A stretch of DNA of 5,185 bases from Lachnospiraceae bacterium (lineage in GTDB: Bacteria > Bacillota > Clostridia > Lachnospirales > Lachnospiraceae): assembly GCA_031285465.1 (NCBI GenBank), contig JAITWD010000206.1, positions 1-5,185 of the forward strand, read 5' to 3'. Made by a program: the position numbers and the translations under genes. The notes under the pieces are model-generated. The model had not been told where the DNA came from, searched no databases, and saw only the letters and a list, made by a program, of their open reading frames with translations. How positions within the stretch are numbered: position 1 is the first letter of the stretch; each line of letters opens with the position of its first letter. Shown one piece after another: positions 1 to 5,185 of this stretch.

Positions 1-1609
1 CCGGCAGATTATTGATGATGTCATTGTTGCCGGGCAAACCGACCGATTGACCCCTCTGCTGCTGGGACTTTTGGTGGTGGGGCTGGGACGCTGTATCTTT
101 CAATATACCAAAGAATATACCTTTGATGTGGTCAGCGCTCATATTTCCTCCGACATGCGTAAAAATCTGTTTAATCATATCCAATCACTTAGTACCAACT
201 TTTTTGATAAGACCGGGACCGGAGAATTAATGTCCCGGGTTAAGGATGACATCGACCGGGTCTGGGAAGGTCTCTCCTATGTGGGTATGTTGATGATCGA
301 GGTGGTCGTGCATACCACGATCGTACTCTTTTGCATGTTCCGTCTCGATCCACAGCTGGCGACACTGCCGAGCATCTGTATGGTGCTGGCCGCCACCATC
401 GCCATCAGCATGGAACGTCGTCTGGGCGGTATCTACGAGTCGATCAGTGAGCAAAATGCTGCCCTTAATACCGTCGCTGCCGAGAATCTCGCCGGTGTCC
501 GTACCGTCAAGGCTTTTGCCCGGGAAAAGCATGAGATTGCTAAGTTCCTCTCCCACAACCGTCGCTATTATGACCTTAATATGGCGCAGTCCAAGGTCTT
601 TATCAAATACTATCCCCTGCTCTCCCTGATCACCCGTCTATTGCCGGTTGCAATCCTGCTACTGGGTGGTTATAAGGTGATCAACGGGCAAATGACCCTG
701 GGAACTCTGGGGGCCTTTGTCGAATATTCCATGAATATTGTCTGGCCGATGGAAATGTTAGGCTGGCTGACCAACGCCCTCTCCGCCGCCTTTGCCTCCA
801 ATCGCAAGATCCGGCATATCTATGAGGCCAAACCGACCATCACCGAACCGGCCAACCCCACCGAGCTTGCCACCATCCAGGGGGCGATCACCTTCGACCA
901 TGTTTCCTTCCATAAGGAGGATGAGTATGAAATCCTGCACGATATCTCCTTTACCGTGCCACCGGGACACACCATCGGCATTATGGGAGCGACCGGTGCC
1001 GGAAAAAGTTCGATCATTCATTTACTCCTGCGCTATTATGATGTCACCGGCGGTGCCATCTTAGTGGATGGGGTTGATATCCGCCAGTTAAGACTTGCCC
1101 AGCTGCGTGGTGCCATTGCGCCGGTTATGCAGGATGTCTTCCTATTTTCCGATACGGTCATTGAAAATATCCGTCTGGGCCGACGGGACCGGATCGATCT
1201 CACGGCGGTCCGCCGCGCTTCGCGTGATGCCCGTGCCGGCAGCTTTATTGAGGAAATGGCTGACCAATATGATACGGTTATCGGTGAGCGCGGAATCGGT
1301 CTGTCGGGCGGTCAGAAACAGCGCATCTCCATTGCCCGGGCACTGGCGCGCAAAAATCCGATCCTGATCCTGGATGATTCGACCTCGGCACTGGACACCG
1401 AAACTGAGCAGATGATCCAGGAAACTCTAAGGCAACTTCCGGATGTAACTAAGATCATCGTCGGACACCGGATCAGTTCGGTACGGTTTTCCGATGAAAT
1501 CCTCTTTCTTGATCAGGGGCGTATCGCCGAGCGGGGAACCCATCAATCGCTGATGACCGCAAAGGGATTGTACTATCAAACCTATGTTGCGCAGTATGGA
1601 GAGCCATAA
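1..1609 (+). CDS. ABC exporter half-transporter, degenerate-site subunit of a heterodimer (5' partial)
   Basis: This is a membrane subunit of an ATP-driven exporter, with a transmembrane domain fused to a nucleotide-binding domain. The frame is open from base 2 to a TAA at 1607-1609 (535 residues visible). Type members have about 570-600, so roughly 40-50 N-terminal residues, including helix 1, lie outside the window. The TTG at 47 is internal, not a start. Counting from the first visible codon, hydrophobic segments lie near 15-35, 94-118, 119-137, 203-227 and 233-256. ATP-domain motifs are Walker A GATGAGKS (329-336), Q-loop Q377, signature LSGGQ (434-438), Walker B ILILDD (454-459), D-loop SALD and switch His489. 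D459 replaces the usual catalytic Glu, and Lys305 occupies the position where an A-loop aromatic is expected. This pattern matches the BmrC/YheI, LmrC and TM287 side of heterodimeric exporters. The partner follows 48 bases downstream. The substrate is unknown; drug export is a family inference. Confidence 0.95.
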   Translation, partial: RQIIDDVIVAGQTDRLTPLLLGLLVVGLGRCIFQYTKEYTFDVVSAHISSDMRKNLFNHIQSLSTNFFDKTGTGELMSRVKDDIDRVWEGLSYVGMLMIEVVVHTTIVLFCMFRLDPQLATLPSICMVLAATIAISMERRLGGIYESISEQNAALNTVAAENLAGVRTVKAFAREKHEIAKFLSHNRRYYDLNMAQSKVFIKYYPLLSLITRLLPVAILLLGGYKVINGQMTLGTLGAFVEYSMNIVWPMEMLGWLTNALSAAFASNRKIRHIYEAKPTITEPANPTELATIQGAITFDHVSFHKEDEYEILHDISFTVPPGHTIGIMGATGAGKSSIIHLLLRYYDVTGGAILVDGVDIRQLRLAQLRGAIAPVMQDVFLFSDTVIENIRLGRRDRIDLTAVRRASRDARAGSFIEEMADQYDTVIGERGIGLSGGQKQRISIARALARKNPILILDDSTSALDTETEQMIQETLRQLPDVTKIIVGHRISSVRFSDEILFLDQGRIAERGTHQSLMTAKGLYYQTYVAQYGEP

Positions 1610-1642
1610 GTAATACCATTATTTATCACCTAAATATTTCCG

Positions 1643-1651
1643 AAAGAAGGA
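1643..1651 (+). promoter_or_regulatory. Ribosome binding site of the second ABC gene
   Basis: The purine-rich sequence AAAGAAGGA ends six bases before the ATG at 1658, which is standard Shine-Dalgarno spacing and fixes the start of the second transporter gene. No hairpin or promoter-like sequence is evident in the 48 bases after the first gene's stop codon. This supports one transcript with independent initiation on the second gene. Confidence 0.8.
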
Positions 1652-1657
1652 TAACTC

Positions 1658-3424
1658 ATGCCTATTAATGCAACCAAAGATGATGAACAAACGGTAGCCA
1701 GCGCCAAATCAGCCACCCTGCTGCGATTACTCACCTATCTGCCCGCCTACAAAAAGGAGATCGTGCTGGTTTTACTGATCATGGCCTTCTGCGTTTTCGT
1801 TTCTTTAGTTAATCCCCTGATCATGGAGCGGGCGATCGACGATTATATCGGTCCCCGTAACTTTAACGGTCTGCTTTCACTCTTCGCACTGGCTGCCGGA
1901 CTTAATCTGGCAATGATCGTCTGCATCCGCATCCGTATGGCGGTGATGGCACGGGTATGCAACCAGATTCTTTTGACCATCCGCCAGGAGCTCTATACCC
2001 ATATCCAAACCCTGGACTTTCATTTTTTTGATAGTCGGCCGGCAGGCAAGATCCTCGCCCGGATCATTGGCGATATCAATTCACTGAAGGATGTGCTGGG
2101 CAATTTTATCACCACCCTGATCCCGGATTTTTTGTCGGTGACGGCGGTCGTGGTGATCATGTTTGTAAAAAATGCTTCGCTGGCTGCCGCCTCTCTAAGT
2201 ACCCTGCCCCTGATGATCATTGGACTGTGGGTGATCCAGATTTATTCGCATAAACGCTGGCAACTTCACCGAAAGAAATCTTCCAATGTTAACGCCTTTG
2301 TCCATGAAAGTCTCTCAGGCATCCGGGTCATCCAAAGTTTTACCGCCGAGAATGAAAGCCGCGACGATTTTGACCGGTTGGTGAAGGAGCATAAAGATTC
2401 TTTTATCAAGGCGGTCCGCTTAAATGATGCCTTTGGCTCGGTGGTCGATATCTGCTGGGCATTGGGCCTGATCGCCCTTTATTATGTCGGCATCAGGATC
2501 ATCGGTGTGGAGCAGGTTTCGCTGGGTACCTTTATTGCCTTTAGTACCTATATTTCGCTCTTTTGGTTCCCGATCATGAACCTGAGTAATTTCTATAATC
2601 AACTGATCACCAATATTGCCGGTGCCGAACGAATTTTTGAGATCATGGACACACCCGCCGACATTACCGATGCCGATGGTGTTAGTGAATTGCCGCCGAT
2701 CGAAGGGGCGGTCAGCTTTAGCGATGTGAGCTTTGCCTATGATGACGAAACGGTGGTGCTCAATAAGGTCTCCTTTTCCGTACGGCCGGGTGAGACGATC
2801 GCTTTAGTTGGTCCAACCGGTGCCGGTAAGACCACCATCGTTAATCTGATCAGTCGTTTTTACGATGTTCAACAAGGGCAGGTATTGGTTGACGGGATCG
2901 ATGTGAAAGGGGTCTCCATCGAGAGTTTGCGACAACAGATGGGGATCATGACTCAGGATAACTTCATTTTTTCTGGTACGATCAAGGATAATATCCGCTA
3001 TGGTAAGCCGGCTGCGACCGATGAAGAGATCATCGCCGCGGCAACAGCGGTAAGGGCGCACGATTTTATCATTAAATTAGATGATGGATATGATACCGTA
3101 CTTTCGGAACGAGGTGGTGGTCTGTCCATCGGACAAAAACAATTGCTCGCCTTTGCCCGGACGATGATCTCCGAACCGCGGATCCTGATCCTCGATGAAG
3201 CCACCTCCAGCATCGATACACAGACCGAGCTGCTGGTACAACATGGGATTGAATCGCTGCTTAAAGGACGTACCTCCTTTATCATCGCCCATCGCCTCTC
3301 CACCATACAGCGGGCCGACCGTATCTTTGTCATTAGTGGCGGTTCGATTGCTGAGGAGGGCAATCATGATGAGTTGATGGCGTTAAAAGGACTCTATTAT
3401 CAGCTACAGTCCATTCAGAGATGA
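1658..3424 (+). CDS. ABC exporter half-transporter, catalytic-site subunit of a heterodimer
   Basis: This is a complete 588-residue half-transporter, a normal length for the family. The ATG start is supported by a well-spaced ribosome binding site. A hydrophilic leader of about 30 residues precedes six predicted membrane helices, near residues 33-58, 71-95, 150-171, 174-196, 257-282 and 289-312. The ATP domain follows: A-loop Tyr361, Walker A GPTGAGKT (385-392), Q-loop Gln433, signature LSIGQ (489-493), Walker B ILILDE with catalytic Glu514, D-loop SSID and switch His545. The changed third signature residue (Ile for Gly) combined with an intact Glu is the complement of the upstream subunit, as in BmrD/YheH, LmrD and TM288. 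The two should form an inner-membrane exporter in which this protein's Walker motifs and the partner's LSGGQ make the active ATP site. There is no peptidase or other extra domain that would suggest peptide export. The substrate is not determinable. No transcriptional regulator lies within the window. Confidence 0.96.
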   Translation: MPINATKDDEQTVASAKSATLLRLLTYLPAYKKEIVLVLLIMAFCVFVSLVNPLIMERAIDDYIGPRNFNGLLSLFALAAGLNLAMIVCIRIRMAVMARVCNQILLTIRQELYTHIQTLDFHFFDSRPAGKILARIIGDINSLKDVLGNFITTLIPDFLSVTAVVVIMFVKNASLAAASLSTLPLMIIGLWVIQIYSHKRWQLHRKKSSNVNAFVHESLSGIRVIQSFTAENESRDDFDRLVKEHKDSFIKAVRLNDAFGSVVDICWALGLIALYYVGIRIIGVEQVSLGTFIAFSTYISLFWFPIMNLSNFYNQLITNIAGAERIFEIMDTPADITDADGVSELPPIEGAVSFSDVSFAYDDETVVLNKVSFSVRPGETIALVGPTGAGKTTIVNLISRFYDVQQGQVLVDGIDVKGVSIESLRQQMGIMTQDNFIFSGTIKDNIRYGKPAATDEEIIAAATAVRAHDFIIKLDDGYDTVLSERGGGLSIGQKQLLAFARTMISEPRILILDEATSSIDTQTELLVQHGIESLLKGRTSFIIAHRLSTIQRADRIFVISGGSIAEEGNHDELMALKGLYYQLQSIQR

Positions 3425-3426
3425 GT

Positions 3427-3488
3427 GAACAAAAGTGCGCTTCGCGCACTCACGCAGGCAAATATCCTAGATAGCGCAACTTTTGTTC
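3427..3488. repeat. Long imperfect inverted repeat after the transporter genes
   Basis: The left arm (3427-3440, GAACAAAAGTGCGC) is complementary to the right arm (3474-3488, GCGCAACTTTTGTTC). This gives ten perfect pairs, one bulged A at 3478 and four more G-C pairs. The space between the arms holds the 3' half of a second hairpin (3434-3450) and a small TATC/GATA palindrome at 3463-3473. It begins two bases after the stop codon of the second transporter gene. No T-run follows the right arm, so it is not a standard intrinsic terminator. It could be an mRNA 3'-end stabiliser, an extragenic palindromic element, or part of a readthrough switch; the sequence alone does not decide. Confidence 0.6.
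3434..3450. repeat. Short GC-rich hairpin nested in the longer inverted repeat
   Basis: AGTGCGC (3434-3440) and GCGCACT (3444-3450) form a perfect seven-pair stem with a three-base TTC loop, or six pairs with a five-base loop. Its left arm is the same stretch that closes the inner end of the longer repeat at 3427-3488, so the two full-length pairings exclude each other. No T-tract follows, which argues against a simple terminator. Confidence 0.6.
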
Positions 3489-3512
3489 CGCGCGCGTAGC
3501 GGCGCATCGGTT

Positions 3513-3544
3513 TTATATCATAGGAGCACTTTCCTTTGATATAA
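3513..3544. repeat. AT-rich palindrome with inner stem
   Basis: The arms at 3513-3520 (TTATATCA) and 3537-3544 (TGATATAA) are fully complementary over eight pairs. After a T/T mismatch, AGGA (3522-3525) pairs with TCCT (3532-3535), leaving a small loop. No T-run follows on either strand, so it is unlikely to be a terminator on its own. The right arm overlaps a TATAAT at 3540-3545. It could be an operator-like dyad, a structural RNA element or chance in AT-rich DNA. Confidence 0.45.
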
Positions 3545-3550
3545 TACAAA

Positions 3551-3590
3551 TAATCCTATCTGCCTGGCATCCGCCCGGTAGATAGGATTA
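3551..3590. terminator. Probable bidirectional intrinsic terminator between convergent genes
   Basis: TAATCCTATCTGCC (3551-3564) pairs with GGTAGATAGGATTA (3577-3590) over 14 positions, all Watson-Crick except one G-T (3562/3579), with a further A-T pair outside at 3550/3591. The loop is 12 bases. On the + strand the stem is followed by TCGTTTATAT. On the - strand it is followed by the T-rich TTTGTATTATATC, so it reads better as a terminator for the helicase, whose stop codon is 46 bases away. For the transporter genes it lies 126 bases after the stop. The uridine runs are interrupted, so efficiency may be moderate. Confidence 0.6.
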
Positions 3591-3636
3591 TCGTTTATAT
3601 AACTATATGATTTGATCAATTAATCGCAAACCATTT

Positions 3637-5185
3637 TTATTTTGCCTTATCATGCTCAAAGCGATTGGGCTTCGGACTGTAAGAGCCGTATTTCTTATCA
3701 CGGAAGTTGCGGTCTTTATTAGCACCGTCTTTACTATCACGACTATTTTTGTCCCGATAGGTCTTATCTTTGCCGTATTTATCCTTATATCCCTGGTCAC
3801 GGCTGCCTGGGTAACGTGGTCCATCATTTCGTTTACCATCCCAGGGCTTTTTATCGCGATAACGACCATCGTTACGATTATTGAAACGCTTTTCAAATAA
3901 AGGGCGTTCTTCTTTAATCTCAGACAATTCCTCGCCCATCTTCTGACGCATAAAAGCTGCCGCCAGTTCGATCGCGGTAAAGCCATAGGCCTCCATCGCT
4001 TTGCCAATATCGGCAATTATGCCATCAAGGTTCTGATTATCCATGATATCCTTGGCTTCCAAGATAACCTTGTCGGTTTTTACCCGCGTTATGTCAGCAA
4101 CACTGGGAATGGTCCGCTCTTTGATCCGGGTGTGACAAAGGCGCTCAATATCTCTGATCTTATATACCTCCCGCCCGCTAACCAGGGTGAAGGAACGCCC
4201 CTTCTTACCGGCACGACCGGTCCGACCGATCCGGTGGACGTAATACTCAATATCATCGGGAATGTCATAGTTGAAAACCGCATCAACCCCGCTGACATCA
4301 ATACCACGGGCAGCAACATCGGTTGCGATCAAAATGGGGCAGCGACCGCTACGGAAAAGGTTCATTACGGTGTCCCGCTGGTGCTGGGAAAGATCACCGT
4401 GCAGTCCTTCCGCCTGATATCCCCTGCCTTTAAGCTGCTCCGCCAATTCATCCACCATCCGCTTGGTATTACAGAAGATCAGCGACATTTTGGGCTGATA
4501 ATAGTCCATCAAACGACAAACTATCTCTTCCTTATCTTTACGCTGGACGCGGTAATAGGCCTGCTTAACCAGATCGACGGTAATTTCCTTGGGTGTAACA
4601 CGAATGTATTGCGCATCCTTTTGATAGGTATGAGTAATATCAAGGATCGCCTGGGGCATAGTGGCGGAAAACAACGCCATCTGATGTTCTTCCGGCATCC
4701 CCTGTAAAATGGTTTCAATATCTTCACGGAAACCCATGTTAAGCATTTCATCAGCTTCATCCAGAACGATCATTTTTATATCACCGGTCTTGATGGTATG
4801 ACGACGCATATGATCCATAACCCGACCGGGAGTACCGACCACGATCTGAACCCCGCTACTTAAAGCCTTGATCTGTCTCATAATATCTTGACCGCCGTAT
4901 ACCGGCAATACCTTGATCGCATGCATATATTTAGCCAATCGCCTTATCTCTTCCGATGCCTGAACCGCCAGCTCTCTTGTCGGACACAGGACAATAGCCT
5001 GTAACCGCTTAACCTCGGGGTCAACCATCTCTATCATTGGAATGCCAAAAGCGGCCGTTTTACCCGTACCGGTCTGTGCCTGACCGATGATGTCCTTACC
5101 TTCCAGTAAAATAGGAATGGCCTGCTCCTGGATCGGGGTCATGACCTCAAAACCCATGCCACGAACCGCCTTGATGATTCGCTCA
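3637..5185 (-). CDS. cshA: DEAD-box ATP-dependent RNA helicase, CshA-like (5' partial)
   Basis: This cytoplasmic enzyme unwinds RNA using ATP; relatives act in mRNA decay, ribosome assembly and cold growth. The stop TAA is at 3639-3637. The Met at 5157 is not the likely start: the frame stays open to the edge and the nine residues before it (ERIIKAVRG) match the helix that precedes the Q-motif in this family. The true start probably lies a short way beyond the window. Counting from the first full codon (515 residues), motifs are Q-motif TPIQEQAIP, I AQTGTGKT (36-43), Ia PTRELA (68-73), Ib TPGR, II DEAD (142-145), III SAT (173-175), IV LIFCNTK (235-241), V ATDVAARGID (287-296) and VI HRIGRTGRAG (317-326). 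A post-core domain (about 350-420) resembles the dimerisation region of CshA. A basic low-complexity tail of about 86 residues follows. No key residue is missing. The symbol is by family resemblance; deaD-type naming is possible. Confidence 0.95.
   Translation of the reverse strand, partial: ERIIKAVRGMGFEVMTPIQEQAIPILLEGKDIIGQAQTGTGKTAAFGIPMIEMVDPEVKRLQAIVLCPTRELAVQASEEIRRLAKYMHAIKVLPVYGGQDIMRQIKALSSGVQIVVGTPGRVMDHMRRHTIKTGDIKMIVLDEADEMLNMGFREDIETILQGMPEEHQMALFSATMPQAILDITHTYQKDAQYIRVTPKEITVDLVKQAYYRVQRKDKEEIVCRLMDYYQPKMSLIFCNTKRMVDELAEQLKGRGYQAEGLHGDLSQHQRDTVMNLFRSGRCPILIATDVAARGIDVSGVDAVFNYDIPDDIEYYVHRIGRTGRAGKKGRSFTLVSGREVYKIRDIERLCHTRIKERTIPSVADITRVKTDKVILEAKDIMDNQNLDGIIADIGKAMEAYGFTAIELAAAFMRQKMGEELSEIKEERPLFEKRFNNRNDGRYRDKKPWDGKRNDGPRYPGSRDQGYKDKYGKDKTYRDKNSRDSKDGANKDRNFRDKKYGSYSPKPNRFEHDKAK

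Noticed and set aside
47..49. TTG at 47 as the start of the first transporter.
   Set aside because: The frame is open from base 2, and starting here would delete the first membrane helix. There is no ribosome binding site before it, so the gene simply begins outside the window.
2998..3363. A - strand 121-codon frame antisense to the ATP domain of the second transporter.
   Set aside because: The + strand has all ABC motifs in frame across this stretch; the antisense product has no recognisable motif or start signal.
3421..3474. A 17-codon reading frame starting with an ATG that overlaps the stop of the second transporter gene (ATGA overlap).
   Set aside because: The overlap geometry suggests translational coupling, but there is no good ribosome binding site. 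The peptide has no recognisable feature and the whole frame lies in the inverted repeat, whose constraints explain its sequence. Most likely chance.
3427..3590. Possible CRISPR array or mobile-element ends in the hairpin region.
   Set aside because: There are no direct repeats with regular spacers, no target-site duplication that I can identify, and no transposase or Cas gene nearby.
3652..3900. A + strand 82-codon frame encoding a strikingly hydrophobic, membrane-like protein.
   Set aside because: It is antisense to the Lys/Asp/Arg-rich helicase tail. Reverse complements of Lys and Asp codons give Phe, Leu, Ile and Val codons, so the hydrophobicity is a by-product. No ribosome binding site or family match is evident.
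4132..4707. A + strand 191-codon frame antisense to the helicase core.
   Set aside because: The opposite strand has uninterrupted DEAD-box motifs, and this frame resembles no protein family I recognise. It is a long shadow of codon bias.
5155..5157. ATG at 5157 (- strand) as the helicase start.
   Set aside because: The upstream in-frame residues ERIIKAVRG fit the conserved helix before the Q-motif, and starting at this Met would remove part of the Q-motif region. The gene continues past the right edge.

Overview
The window holds parts of three genes and one short, structure-rich gap. At the left, on the + strand, are two consecutive ABC half-transporter genes. The first has lost its start to the window edge and the second is complete. 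At the right, on the - strand, is a DEAD-box RNA helicase that runs toward the transporter genes and has lost its N-terminus to the right edge. The two transcription units converge on a 212-base intergenic region (3425-3636) with no convincing gene but several inverted repeats.

Organism: the helicase looks like the CshA-type enzymes of Bacillota, especially Clostridia, in its core sequence, its post-core domain and its basic Lys/Arg/Asp tail. The transporter pair is of the BmrC/BmrD (YheI/YheH), LmrC/LmrD and TM287/TM288 type, which is common in Bacillota. Base composition is roughly balanced, so this is not one of the very AT-rich clostridia. I cannot name a genus from the sequence.

Transporter unit (1-3424): both proteins are a six-helix exporter domain fused to one nucleotide-binding domain. 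They are separated by 48 bases with a clear ribosome binding site, so they probably form one operon and one heterodimer. The motifs are asymmetric in the way known for this group. Protein 1 has Asp in place of the catalytic Glu after Walker B but an intact LSGGQ. Protein 2 has the catalytic Glu but a changed signature, LSIGQ. The dimer should therefore have one competent and one degenerate ATP site. The substrate cannot be read from the sequence; multidrug or lipid-like export is the family expectation.

Intergenic region (3425-3636): a long imperfect inverted repeat lies just after the second transporter gene, with a nested competing hairpin. It is followed by a CG-alternating stretch, a second palindrome containing a promoter-like TATAAT, and a strong 14-15 bp hairpin that probably terminates transcription from both sides.

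Helicase unit (3637-5185, - strand): all core motifs are present. It probably acts in mRNA turnover, ribosome assembly or cold adaptation, with no evident functional link to the transporter. I found no mobile element, CRISPR array, tRNA, rRNA or defence system, and I do not think the window contains a new multi-gene system. The observations most worth following are the intergenic hairpin cluster and the details of the asymmetric ATP sites.
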